This document shows, in pieces, positions 12,201 to 23,560 of a DNA stretch of 64,000 nt. This DNA comes from Fasciola hepatica (lineage: Eukaryota; Platyhelminthes; Trematoda; Plagiorchiida; Fasciolidae). The DNA is taken from positions 7,638,501 through 7,702,500 of the forward strand of contig CANUEZ040000165.1 of the NCBI GenBank assembly GCA_948099385.1, read 5' to 3'. The translations under genes were made by a program, and so were the position numbers. Under the pieces are notes generated by a model. The model worked only from the letters and a program-made list of their open reading frames with translations, made no database searches and had not been told where the DNA came from. Positions within the stretch are counted from its first letter, which is position 1, and every line of letters begins with the position of its first letter.

Positions 12201-12518
12201 TTCGATGTTAACCCTGCACTGCCTGTTGACGACACTTCCGTGTCACGTCAAGGTCTGCAGTTAGCGTTGCCTGCTACGACTTCGAATGAGGCTATCGTCT
12301 CACGTTCAGGAGAGCACCCAGTTGGTACTACTACGACTTCGAATGAAGCTATCGTCTCACGTTCAAGTCAGCAGCCAGTTGGCCCTGCCACGTCCTCGAA
12401 TGAGAATACTGTCTCACGTTCAAGTCAGCAGAGCACGCCTACGCACCCGTCCGTGAATGAGGCTCCCGTCTCACGTTCCGGTCGGAAGATCGTTTGCCCA
12501 GCACGTTTTCGCGACTAG
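9195..12518 (+). CDS. pol: Pol (protease, RT, RNase H, integrase) of CsRn1-like Gypsy element, one internal TGA
   Basis: Read in the -1 frame relative to gag. Domains in order: aspartic protease with [13 protein letters not shown] near 9300; reverse transcriptase with [15 protein letters not shown] near 10100 and the catalytic YIDD at 10200-10211; RNase H with [15 protein letters not shown] near 10650 and [11 protein letters not shown] near 10845; integrase with an HHCC zinc motif (H and H near 11222-11233, C-LQ-C near 11322-11333) and a DDE core ([19 protein letters not shown], and Glu in GLVERFHRQ near 11700). The tail carries a repeated VSRSG-type motif and ends ARFRD. A TGA at 9768-9770, between protease and RT just before LAPDKL, splits the frame into 9168-9770 and 9786-12518. 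Where relatives usually have a basic residue this is a nonsense codon, so this copy is probably defective unless the stop is read through. Confidence 0.92.
12275..12485 (+). repeat. Imperfect tandem repeats in the Pol C-terminus
   Basis: Four units of about 55-60 bases encode variants of SNEAIVSRS followed by a Gln/His-Pro-Val-Gly spacer. A partial fifth unit (TSVSRQG) lies just upstream near 12230. The reading frame is kept across all units. The last unit merges into the conserved-looking SRSGR...PARF terminus. Confidence 0.8.
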
Positions 12519-13065
12519 GTCAAACACGATCTTAACCATTGCACTTCGCAGTAATAACTTTCGTGTTTATCGTTTCGACACGATTTAACATACCTCATTA
12601 GTTATTACTGTATTCTAGTCAAGTCCATTGCGGTTGCTACACCAGTTTTTCGTTTCTTTTTGTTTCATGGAACCTCGCCATATGGTACGCTTCGCTGGTC
12701 CCACGAAATCTGGAGAATTTTGGTACCAACGTTTGCATTCCGGATCGGCCTTGTCGTTCTCGTTCCTGCCCATTTACGAACCTATCGATTTGGCTTCCGG
12801 ATATCATATTGGTTAACGGTTACCCGACGCTGGACGTTATTGGTGTGGCACACCTTGATGACAATTCACGTAACCGATGTCACTGGCAACGAATCTGGTT
12901 TACGCTCGACCATCATCCTACGGTTCCTGCATACCACGGATTCTGCCCGTCAGCATCCTACAGCACAGCTACATGCACGTATTTTGCACGCATTCGCGCA
13001 CACGAATACCGTTTGTATGCCTTTTCCTCCTTGACATTTTTTCGAAAGCTTTCCGTGCTTTCTAG
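12519..13065 (+). other. Gypsy 3' untranslated region with open frames
   Basis: Between the pol stop and the polypurine tract all three forward frames have open stretches, the longest 12660-13034 (124 codons, Trp/Leu/His-rich). I recognise no envelope or other domain, and there is no signal peptide with a following ectodomain. It may be simply non-coding. Confidence 0.45.
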
Positions 13066-13076
13066 CGGGGGGCTGC
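13066..13076 (+). promoter_or_regulatory. Polypurine tract of Gypsy element
   Basis: The G-rich run GCGGGGGGCTGC lies directly against the first base of the 3' LTR, where plus-strand DNA synthesis is primed in LTR elements. Confidence 0.65.
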
Positions 13077-13488
13077 TGTAGTGACCTCGATCGTTTTGAG
13101 AAAATGACTATTTTCTGGACACCATTTTTGATCTATTTTCTCCACGATCTTTTCTGACGTTTGACATTGACCTCAGTGTTCTCCGGTTGCCTACGTTTTA
13201 CTGGACTGACTTTTCCGAGGTTTCTGTCGACCTCGTTTCAAATCACTTTCACTTTCGTTCGTTCGCTCGCGGTTCGCTCTCAGCACAGCCGTCGCGTTTC
13301 GTTCCGTTTTCCGTTCGGTGTATTTCTCGTATCGGTACTGTTTCGGTGCCACGATATATAGAATACACCTCGCATCTGCAAACCGACTTACGTCTTCTCT
13401 ATTCGTCCGATAGAGGGGATATCGTTGGTATTCGCTGCTAGACCCGATAGGAGACACGTTCGCTAGCCGCTCACGAGTGTCTTCTATA
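13077..13488 (+). repeat. 3' LTR of Gypsy element
   Basis: 412 bases, identical to 7811-8222 except one G for A near the start. It is followed at once by the target duplication GGCA (13489-13492). Confidence 0.97.
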
Positions 13489-13492
13489 GGCA

Positions 13493-14925
13493 TATACGGG
13501 AGGTGGCTGACACGGTGGAACAATGCACTGAGTGCTAAGAACCGGGGAATTCTTTTATTGTTACGCCGTGGCAATACGCATTAGGAACTATATTTGAGCT
13601 ACTTTATTTTTATTCACCTTGTATCATCCAACCTTTATGCGATCACGATACCGATTGATTTAAAGGATGAAGGGCGTTCTTGAAGGCTATTCTATCCACA
13701 TTTTTGCAAGGAAAAAGCTAAAAGATTCTAGGACATTAACCCACAGTTGTAGAAATTAGTTGGGGATGGGGGCAGATGTTATTCGTTTTATTGCATGAAA
13801 ATGCTTCGGTACTATAGGAGAAGTGTGTCGAATATTAAATGGCCCTCTTGGTTGGGCTTACTTTGCAGAAAGTTTACAGGACGAAAAATGCGTATTTTTA
13901 GCAAATACCACTTTTAAAATGACACCACTTATGTGATTACTTCATTTCGATCACCTCCCTCCCTAAATGTAATGCTTCTCAACAAGAAACAACTCTACTG
14001 ATCCCGACCAGTGTTTGTTGATCGGGGGTACTACTGTACCTTAAAAGCGTGTGTCACTTTGGAACCTACCGTGGAGCTGATGCAAAGACAATTGATTCCG
14101 TATATCCGTGTGTCTGTATACACGTTCGAACGGGGAATAAATGAATCAATCGATCATTGAGATTCGGGTTTTCCCGACGCTTGAGGACTGCTACGGAGTC
14201 CAACACATGCGTTATCCTAGAACGAGATCAAGAGGAAATCGGATTCCAAGCCGAAACTGAATGAGCAGCACGGGTCCTACAGTTGGTAGGAATCCCGTTG
14301 ATTGATTATAATTTTGGTAATTTATTTAATCCACGAAAGTCCAGCTGGTAAAGCGACATATTGTTCACTCAAGTTAGAGTCTACAGATAGATTATTACTC
14401 GCTACCTGCTCGTCTAATTTTGATTATCTAACAGCTAATTGACTGTGATCATCCTAGTGACATTGCCAGTGAATACTGATCATAATTACCATCTCTGGAG
14501 TTTATGCAGTCTACTCGTGAGTGGTATATATCTCTTCAGCTTTCAACAAGCTCTTTTGAACATCTAAGACACGCTGTCCATTTTGATGTGAGAACAAAAT
14601 AGACTGGAGGACTCTATTGCTTTGTAGCTCCTTGATGCAATTTCCAAAATCAGAAGCAATTTTCCGAACGCCTGTGCTGTGCTCGAAAACCGTCCCAGTG
14701 GAGAACGAACCAACTGACCCGGAAGGGGAACCTTCTGGAGATAGTAATTGAGATTTGCTAGCTTTATGAATTCATTTGTACAATCATATGGCTCATGCTC
14801 AGTGCTCCCATGTACCGCTGGTCCGTGAATCTGGATTAATTCTCTTCATTACAACCTGAATTCTTATGAACTCTCCTAATTGCAGTGGCTTTCCTATAAT
14901 GAATGAGAGAACAGTAAGAATAAAA
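13493..14925. other. Unassigned repeat-like sequence
   Basis: No gene is recognised. Positions about 13505-13580 resemble 15295-15360 (the phrase GTTACGCC followed by GTGxCAATAC), so part of this belongs to a dispersed repeat shared with the region 1.8 kb downstream. Confidence 0.4.
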
Positions 14926-14929
14926 CTAA

Positions 14930-15225
14930 CTGGCTAGTTGCAGGAAAATGCGATGAAGGGGAATCCATACCCCATAAAGGCCAAATATCCGTTATATTAT
15001 CAAAGAAACAAACAGCCACGACCTGGAAACGTGGTGTGGAAAAACAACCACGGCAGTTCCTTCTGAGTAGACAGGATTCCGAGTCCAGCTACAGCGTACT
15101 GTCTTGCATCAACGATATGACCGTCGTTGGCGGGGTTCGAACGTATCACCTCACAGATGATAGATGTCTGTCGTCCCACCGCTGGTGTTGACAGTCAACC
15201 GGTTTGCTGAGTATGCTTTTGTTTT
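14930..15225 (+). repeat. Composite tRNA-related SINE copy
   Basis: It shares ordered blocks with 39620-39880: a block containing CCATACCCCATA (against TATACCCCATAG), a CAGCCAC...GACCT block, and a minus-strand tRNA-like end with a box-B-like sequence (GGGGTTCGAACGTAT, plus-strand reading) near 15135. Both copies are in the same orientation. It is likely a Pol III-derived interspersed repeat. Confidence 0.5.
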
Positions 15226-16426
15226 ACCGCGTCAGTGGCTGGGAGGAGACTTTGGTTCAACCCACTCTAAATTGAACGAAGCCTTTATCAAGCACCGAAG
15301 AATTAGCAATGACTGAGGCTTCCTTGTTACGCCCTGTGACAATACACTGACTGCATTTCCTGAATGAATGACTTCCGACAACAGGGTAAACTCTTTCTGT
15401 GTGTCAGATTTCGCACGTACACCCTTAGTCGATACACTATCCATCGTGTCATATCTAGAACCTCACTCATCAGGACACTGCATGTGCACTCACCTTGTTT
15501 CATATTGGCTGTTTCCTGCCCCGGTATCGGTTGACCTTGTTCCCTACTGATTATTACGCATCTGTACTCACTGGAATTATTCCGGGTTATAATGCGGCTG
15601 TCCACTAGCAGCGTAGTCATTCTTGTACTAGTGTACGTTCGTTTCAGGGTACAGCTCTAAGCAATACGTCCAAAGCTGTATTTCCTGTTTGTTCACCTGA
15701 CTGTGGGTCATTCTCTTATGCTCTCACGACGAGTTTGCTGCGCTGAAACTATGACACGAAATACGACTAGAGTCCATTCGATTTGTTCTACTAATTGAAG
15801 TCGTTTACCGCCTTCATGTGATAACTGTAAATTAATTGTCAGCTTGTTTGTTTGACCGTATTGCAGATTCCCTGTACTTCCACATTCAGCTGAGTACAGA
15901 TCGAATTCGGGCCAAGTATTTTGTGTTATACTTATTGATCGAATTTTGTTCTGGATTAGAGCTTTATTGGCTACTTCCAGTGCTAGCATCATTCCGACAT
16001 ACAGCATCTCATCGTACAAAGACAGCGAGTACAAACTGTCTTCCCATCTACAGATTACGCGATCCCGAAGGCAGACCTGTTTTTGTCTCGTGGATAGTGC
16101 ACTGTCTTGACGTTAGTATCAAGTAGCCACCTACCTAAGGTCATGCAAAAGAAATTCGATCGAAGTCTTGGGGTTCTAGGCACATGAATGTTTTTTCCGG
16201 TGTTCGCATCCGTTAGTCTTTGATGGATAACAGACAAGCTTTTTTGTGGGTTGTCGAATGTTCTGAACGGCTGTCCTATCCTTTAAAAGGTCGAACTTGG
16301 ACGAAGGATGGGAAGGATTCTCAATTGATCTGAGCTATGGTCTATGACACCCAAATAGATATTGGTGATCGAAGAGAGACGCGTAAAACTTGGCAGAATT
16401 TATACTTTTTCTGTTTCTCCTTTTGC

Positions 16427-16433
16427 TTGTGTA

Positions 16434-16496
<63 letters not shown>
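16427..16496. repeat. (GT)n-(GA)n compound microsatellite
   Basis: A short GT tract runs straight into about 23 GA units. Short tetranucleotide runs follow (GTGA near 16499, GACT near 16657). Confidence 0.9.
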
Positions 16497-16500
<4 letters not shown>

Positions 16501-17447
16501 GTGAGTGAGTGAGCCTGCGAACAAGGATATACTTAGGGGTTTCCAGGTTAGCTGCGTGTGGTTTGATTTGACGGGACAAGTGTGAACTGGTTATCTTAAG
16601 AGTATACATAAATCACAGTGGTCTGCCTGTTTATCTGTTGTCCGTTTCTCATTCGGATTGACTGACTGACTGACTGACTGTGTGAGTAACATAGTGCGTT
16701 CGCCTAAAGATGCGCGATAAAGATACACACACGGATGTACACACGCACGCAAGCTTAAACATGAGCCATAAAATTTCGGATGGTTTTTTGTACACTCAAA
16801 ATTAATGTATAGGTAGCCGATCAATTTTACAGTGATGCTGAGATGAGAGACTCAGCTAAGGGCAGGGTCTGGTGGTGGTGGTGCGGTGTGTGTGTGTGTG
16901 TTTGGGGGAGGGAAGCAGGGAGTCTGGCTGGTTCATCCGGATCCTATGAATGTGCAAACGTCCATTTCGGTAATTTTAAACTGATTGGCTTGTATTGAGT
17001 AACAGCTGACACCACGTGACTCGAATGAATCAGAGGTAGGTGCATTCGCAATGAGGCATGCCCATACACACTCCAGATCGATTGCCTCCTCACTCAGTTA
17101 AACAAATAGAAGAACATAAGGATAAAAGAGCAGATAACACAGACTGAAGTACTGACCATGTGTGCGCAATAGACGATACTTTGTCTCCTCACCAAAACCC
17201 AAACCAAATATAGGTTCACACACACACACACATATTTCCTCTCTCTCTTGCTCTGTCGCTCTCCGTCTGCTTCCGTGACAAGCATTTCCTGGGAGAAAAT
17301 CAACCAAGCAGATCGAATCTGCACGATCTATCCGCTCAAATTGTGGTGCATGATAATGTCACGTGTCACGATACAATCGTGGAGTTTATTGCGAAACAAC
17401 GCAATTTCGTAATAAAAAATGCATTTCCATCTCTGTTTGTTTGTTTG

Positions 17448-17448
<1 letters not shown>

Positions 17449-17493
<45 letters not shown>
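17449..17493. repeat. (GT)n microsatellite
   Basis: A pure GT tract of about 45 bases. Apparent Cys/Val ORFs here are repeat artefacts. Confidence 0.9.
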
Positions 17494-17495
<2 letters not shown>

Positions 17496-17860
17496 GGGCG
17501 ATATCTGCATCGAAGTGTAAAATATGCCAAAATTTAACGCCTGATTGGACGCAATGGTGAATGCCAATCAGTTCGAGTCCCGGGATTGGATGAGAATCAA
17601 AGATGACCGGGTTGATGGTCGTTCGTCTGTCCGGTTCTCGTTCTAGTCATGGTTACATACAGTGAAATCACTCATTCATATTTGCTTGTCATACATCACG
17701 CGAGTCACGTGATATACTGTACTCATGCGGACTGCAGTGCCGCCCGCGCTGGACATCTCGAGATGCCATCCATTTTGTCCGGAATCACACAGCGACAATC
17801 ATAAACGATACCAGCAAGTGTGAACAGATGTCGAAAGTGACCAGCCGCACACACACGCAC

Positions 17861-17891
<31 letters not shown>

Positions 17892-18179
17892 AACACTTAT
17901 TTGAGTTGAATTAAAGTTACTCGTTTATTTGCTTGTTTGTGCTCACTGGCGCCGTAAACGCAAAAGTCTGTTTTCTTTTTGTGTAGGTCTTTTGGAGTGA
18001 AAGCGAGGATCACGAACATGTGTACAATGTGTTCTCATGACGTCACTCGCACACGGACGAGGAATTGATTGGGAGCAGATGCCAAACAGAACGACGAAAC
18101 GAGAGAGAGAGAGAGAGGGAAAGGGAAGGCGACAGTGGAGGGAAATTGAAAAAAATGTAGTCATTCCTGACGAAGAGTG

Positions 18180-18180
18180 C

Positions 18181-18231
<51 letters not shown>
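18180..18231. repeat. (TTG)n microsatellite
   Basis: About 17 TTG units. Poly-Cys and poly-Thr ORFs across it are artefacts. Confidence 0.92.
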
Positions 18232-18233
<2 letters not shown>

Positions 18234-18619
18234 TCATCGTTGCCAGTTTCATAAGAATCAACATGGCGCACTGTGAACCACCCGAGGAGAGGATCAATAC
18301 GATATACGAGGAAAGTTTTCTACGTGGTATTGTGTTGGAGTAGCATAATCTTTCGTCCCGTATGTTCTGATCGGTTGTTGTGAAAGCTTTCAGTGACACG
18401 GTTGCGACGAAGTACATAGTACAAGGCATAGTTTTAAAAAAATTACGCAGATAAGCGGGTTACACGTACACACAAACACAATATAGAAACACATTTGTTC
18501 GGTTAAAAAACGGTTGGAATATGCAATGGCGTAACTGACATCTGGGAAGCAAAATACCTGTCTGAAAAGAGAGCGAACGATGGGTGGATTGACTACTCCA
18601 TCGTCCGGATCCACACACA

Positions 18620-18746
18620 TACGCACACACATACATACATACATACATACATACATACATACATACATACATACATACATACATACATACATACATACAT
18701 ACATACATACATACATACATACACACTCACACACACACACACACAG
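18620..18746. repeat. (ACAT)n microsatellite with (CA)n ends
   Basis: About 23 ACAT units flanked by CA-rich runs; one of the longest simple repeats in the window. Confidence 0.93.
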
Positions 18747-19156
18747 TTGTACGTGTACACTGAATGGAAGGCACCCGATGACCAATTCACAGGTGTCGTT
18801 GAACAGATCCAATGTGCACCAAACCAGCCGGTCTTCGCTCGTGTGTAAATTAGAGGTACACCACGTGACTTGAATCGGCACACAGCCATTCAAATCCAGA
18901 GTCGTTCGTCAGCAGTGATCACTTTCAGGATTTAGATAAACGAATTCTTCGAATATTGATCGTAGTAACAGTTACAGCCCGGGAGGACGGATGATAGCCA
19001 GCTACCATCAGGCAATTCGAGATTGCTAAAGTCAGTACAAAGCAGCTGTGGGGCAGGGACGGTGACGGTTAGCTGAGGATATGAGGGTGAATGCATGTGC
19101 GAATAATGGAGCAGACCAAAAGGGAGTACGAAATGATGGCAATAACCACCCACCCC

Positions 19157-19159
<3 letters not shown>

Positions 19160-19191
<32 letters not shown>
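19160..19191. repeat. (CA)n microsatellite
   Basis: A CA tract of about 32 bases. Confidence 0.9.
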
Positions 19192-19194
<3 letters not shown>

Positions 19195-20412
19195 CAAGTC
19201 GAAACTAAAACGGGAAAAACCGGGAGGAAAATTCTCCGGATTTGGTCGTACATGTTCGTTTTCCGATGAACACATCTCACACACAAACACATGCTTGCAT
19301 GAGACCCGTGGTTTATTTGTTTATGTGCTTTTCTCAAGGAAAAATCACCCACTTGGAATGTCACGTAATAGGTCGCGTGGTGCAACCATACGATATGGAT
19401 TGCGCCTAGAGTGATGAGATAAAAAATGAAAGGGACAGTGATGAACACCGATAGAGAGGGAAGGGGAGAAAAACCTGTGCTTTGTGTCACCCGCCATATC
19501 TGACGTCATCCGATAGATCTTCAAGTTCGGCGTGTGTGACCACAGAAAATTAGTTACTGGATTGATTTACTATCTTGGCATCAACCGGGTCCAGCCCATT
19601 GACCAAGATGACGAATACATGGCTATTTCTCCAGCGAAAGTTGCTTCATGTAGAGTTTAGGTTTTGTGCTTGTAGAATGGCAACATCGAGTACGTGGACG
19701 AAGACGGGATGAGGGGTGGGGGATGGGGGGGGGCAGAAGATTGCACATTTTGGCATAGCTATGCGTATGTATGTATCCAATCTGGTCGATATTAGCGAGT
19801 CCTGGGAGGTGCATGCACGGAATTGCTGAATCAACCAAAAAGTCACAAATTGCGCGGTTTCGTTTCTTGTCTATTCTCTTTCTCTTCTCCGAGCTGATCG
19901 GCGAGCTCTCGCAAATAATGGCGTTTTGAGAATTCTGCATATCCGATTACAGCATCAAGGTTAATATGGGCAATAGTGCGGTTACCAAATAGTGAGAAAA
20001 AATCGGGACGAATCGACTTGTTCTGTTTGACAGTAGTATACATACTGAGGCAACAAAAACATCACAAACGCGGATGGTCTGTTTTCACGACCAAAGATCA
20101 GGTTGGGGCTACGCTTTCGTCTTGGGACCGAATAGCATTCACATGTACACACGGACACACACACACACACAGACACACACGCCGACAGATCAGTCAATTC
20201 AAACAGGGTCATACAAAAAAGAATATGGTGACTTGCAGCTTTTGGTCTGCTTCTATTAAGTTGAAATGTCCGCACAGTTCATAGTTATTTCACTGCTTGG
20301 ATGTACACTTGTTTACTTCAGTATGTGTGTGTACGTGTTCGTGTATATGGGGTATCCGTACAAAGGCGTAGGTGTGCGAGGACCAATCAATACACACAGG
20401 CGACGGATGATC

Positions 20413-20610
20413 TCATTCCAAACTCGAATTGGATAAGGAATGTGAGGTCTGTTGAAGTAGGTCTTTGTAGATCCGTGAATTGAGAAAACGGAGATACGAA
20501 TCTCGATGCATCAGGGTGTAGACTTGTAATTGTGCGTCGTCAAACGTGTGCGGACTTGGCTCGATCATATTCGCATTGATTATCTCACGTACACGTGAAT
20601 CTAAACTGAC
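20413..20610 (-). CDS. RGS gene, terminal coding exon
   Basis: 198 bases, 65 codons plus TGA (20415-20413). It begins VSLDSRVREIINANM right after the acceptor CAAATTTAG and includes HTFDDAQLQVYTLMHRDSY and LRFLNSRIYKDLL. This completes the RGS box. The tail after IYKDLL is short and Ser-rich, like RGS17. The exon was found by homology to the expected continuation after SPRE; phase 0 agrees. Confidence 0.94.
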   Translation of the reverse strand, partial: VSLDSRVREIINANMIEPSPHTFDDAQLQVYTLMHRDSYLRFLNSRIYKDLLQQTSHSLSNSSLE

Positions 20611-23514
20611 CTAAATTTGGTGATCGGCAGGAATTCAAAGGAAAAACAATTAGGTGCAATCCTCGATTCGGATATCAGTATATACATAAACCATGAAATC
20701 AAGAAAGGTAACACTTTCAATCTCCGTAACTGTATTGTGTGAATCAAATCACAACGCGATACACAGCCGAAGTCATATGAACTTAGACGTCTTCAGTATA
20801 CATGAATATCTTGGTTGTCCAACCCGGACAGAGCACAGCCCTATGCTACCGGGTGAGTCTCCAGCAGGGGGAGGAAGACCACTCCGGTGGTTAACCGTGA
20901 ATAAGATATAGTCACCAACTAAGCGGTCGTGGACGATCACCGACAGTGTTCCAGGATGTGGTGGGATTTCCGCTTGGCTAGCGTTATCCACTCTAAAACG
21001 CCATCAACCTGCTGACGGCATTGTGACGGCATAAGTGTGACCCGGCACTTAATAAGACCATAGCTCTTTGTCGTTTACCACTTACCCAAAGAGGTTTGTC
21101 GGAAGAGGCTCATCTGGATAAACTCTGCTGCCCTTTAAACAGCGCTTGGCTCCGCAAAGGCCAGAGGTGCATCATCTGGACCGGACAGCCGAGTAGTATA
21201 ACAGCCCACAATGCAAACAATGATGACACATACTATTGACTGTGTGTACTTTCATGCGTACTGACACTCATTACACGGACACAAGCTCTGTTACGCCCTG
21301 TACAACAACTTGTGTCCACTACCTTCTGGCTTCGACCAAAATCTGTTCACTGCCTACGGGGACTTTGTTCGGCAGTACTAGCTGTAATGCCTTTCTGATC
21401 CTTCTCCGACTAGTTCTCAAGTCTCACCGAACCCGCTACTACCGGCTGATGCCCTCCTTCGTCCTCGATGCCCATTCGAATTGGGCACATTCAACGCGCG
21501 GACCTTGATGCGAATAGGAAGGGTGGGTTTAGCTCATACTCCTGATTCCCTTGCCTTTGATGTGTGTGGCATTCAAGAGAGTCGCATTAAAGATTTCAGT
21601 TCCATCATTCGACGGACGCGCCCATATAATCCTTGTGTGAAGTTTCACTTACGCCTTTTTGGGGACGCTGAGGCTGTGGCTTCTGGTCTTTTTGAAATCA
21701 GCATAGCTTTCAGTGAAAGGGCTGAAGTGGCTCCACTAGACTGGGTCCTTGTAGAAATATGGCTATTTAAGGTGAGAATTATAGGTTCGTGCAAAGCAAG
21801 CAGTCACCGTCCCAAAAGACGCGATCCGTTTGTTGTCTTAGCGTATACCCCCCCCCCCTCATTGATTGTAGCTCAGATGCACTCAAAGATAGCTCCCATC
21901 AGAAGCTCCACGACTTCATACGCAAAGCCAGCCGGGTTGATATCGTGATCTAGGCAGGCGCATTCAGGAGGCCCTATGGGGCTAGATTCATATCACTCGG
22001 GAAAAGGGAAATGGTTTTGGGCCCTGTGCTCTGACTATTGCCTGTCCCTCGCCAGTACGAACTTCAGACGCTCTAACCACCGGTGCACCAAGTGGCATTT
22101 GCCTTATCCGAGTCAGCTTTGGACTCAGATCCACCATACGGCAAAAAGTTACAAATAGGTGGGCTGTATACAAAACTCTGGTTCGTAGTGAAGCACCCTA
22201 TTGACTCCAACCATGCTCTAGTTTGCACTAAGATGTCCACGTGCCTCTTTGGGCGCTTCAAAAGTACTTTGCAACGACGGTTAAATTGCGAAAAGTTGAC
22301 CGATCCATTGCATCGATTCGTCTTTCAAAACGTGCTAGCTGGTTAACTAGAACTTGCAACACCTGAAAACACTATCCGTGTTTTGGACACTTATCAAGAA
22401 TGCTTCACATTCTGCTGATCTAGTGAGTTATGGCCCGTCTCGTCTTGCTGTTAGACCTTCTTAACGCACGCCAGTCGATCCCTGCTGGAAGCGAGTATAA
22501 CGAAGTACGACTCCTAATGAGACGTGAATTTACCGCAAGTTTCTGTAAGGACCGCAAAATCTAGCGGTCGCGACGTGCATCGGAGAAGAAACGTTCTTTT
22601 GCAATGAGAAGTTCCCGCTAATTGTTCTATCTCATTCGAGTCGCCCGTAGGAAGCCACTAGGTAAATGAAAAGATCGGTGAAGCTGCTGGTTCACCAATT
22701 CACAATCAGCTGCAACATCCCGAACACTGGGTGGAGCGCTTCCAGACAATTTATCCGGTCTCCTTGTCAGCTTCAGGTATAGCTATTCCGGCGTACGTCC
22801 AGTGGTCCGTTTCGACAGATCCATCTACTTAGGTGGAGATCCACAGGGAAATCGGAGACTTAAGGAGTCAAAAAACGCCGAATCCCGATGGTCTTCTCCC
22901 AGATGTCAAACCTGGTGGATTGCTGCATGTGAGAGAAATTCATGTGTTGTTCTCAAAGGTAGGTAATTTAGAGCATGTCCCCTCCTTGTGGGGGGGGGGA
23001 TCGACTGCTTCTTCCATCTTTAGGAAGGGCTGGCAAAATGATTGTGCCAACCATAGGGGTGTTAGCTTGATCCAGATACCGTTGAAGCTGCTAGTGTCTG
23101 TCATACTTCGCAAGTTGTGCCAAACGCATCGAAGAGCGAATTCCCGGGCAGCAGGCTGAGTTTCACGCCGATCGTCGATGCATTGATAAAAACCTAACTC
23201 TGGGATAGTTGCTAGGCCACAGTTACACTTTCCAAAGACCAACGGTCATCTTATTCCTATACATTCGTGCGGCTTTTGACTCTGTCGACAGGACTGCCCT
23301 ATGGTATTGTTTGTCGGGAAATGGAGTGCCTGAAAAGTATGTGACCATCCTCAAAGGGTTGTGACGAATATACAAACGGAGTGTACAAGTACGAATACAA
23401 CGGAGCAAATGAGTGCAGGGTATGCATATCTGATGAAAGGCAGTAATCGAGAAACCGGTGGTGTGCTTCCGGGGTAGTTTTGTTCGCCCGTTTACATACT
23501 ACTAATTGCTCTCA

Positions 23515-23560
<46 letters not shown>

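Larger units (their letters stand above)
7807..13492 (+). mobile_element. CsRn1-like Gypsy (Metaviridae) LTR retrotransposon, near-intact
   Basis: This is a complete element: a 4-bp target duplication GGCA on both sides (7807-7810 and 13489-13492), two 412-bp LTRs, a primer-binding site one base after the 5' LTR, gag, pol in the -1 frame, a G-rich polypurine tract and the 3' LTR. The LTRs match at 411 of 412 positions (A at 7823 against G at 13089), so the insertion is very recent. The only coding lesion I see is one in-frame TGA at 9768-9770. The Gag CHCC-type Cys/His box and overall pol layout resemble the CsRn1 clade known from flukes. That clade placement is from family knowledge and would need a tree. 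Confidence 0.93.
15226..20412. other. Region downstream of the RGS gene: microsatellites and unassigned ORFs
   Basis: Open frames at 15232-16237 on both strands resemble no protein I know. From 16.4 kb the region is dominated by simple repeats. On the minus strand the first AATAAA downstream of the RGS stop that I noticed is at 19317-19312, about 1.1 kb away, so the 3' UTR could extend into this region. A minus-strand open segment at 19056-18942 has a possible 3' splice site before it but no recognisable homology. Confidence 0.4.

Noticed and set aside
12660..13034. Envelope gene of the Gypsy element
   Set aside because: No signal peptide, cleavage site or transmembrane anchor pattern; open frames occur in all three phases.
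18620..18746. CRISPR-like or regulatory tandem array
   Set aside because: A plain tetranucleotide microsatellite without spacers.
18043..18893. Poly-Cys, poly-Thr and Tyr-Val-Cys-Met ORFs, including a possible 'cysteine string' like that of RZ RGS proteins
   Set aside because: They are translations of (TTG)n and (ACAT)n microsatellites and lie downstream of the RGS stop codon, not upstream of its box.
18942..19056. Minus-strand open segment after a possible acceptor, considered as an RGS terminal exon
   Set aside because: The true continuation of the RGS box was found at 20413-20610 with a stop; this segment has no RGS similarity.
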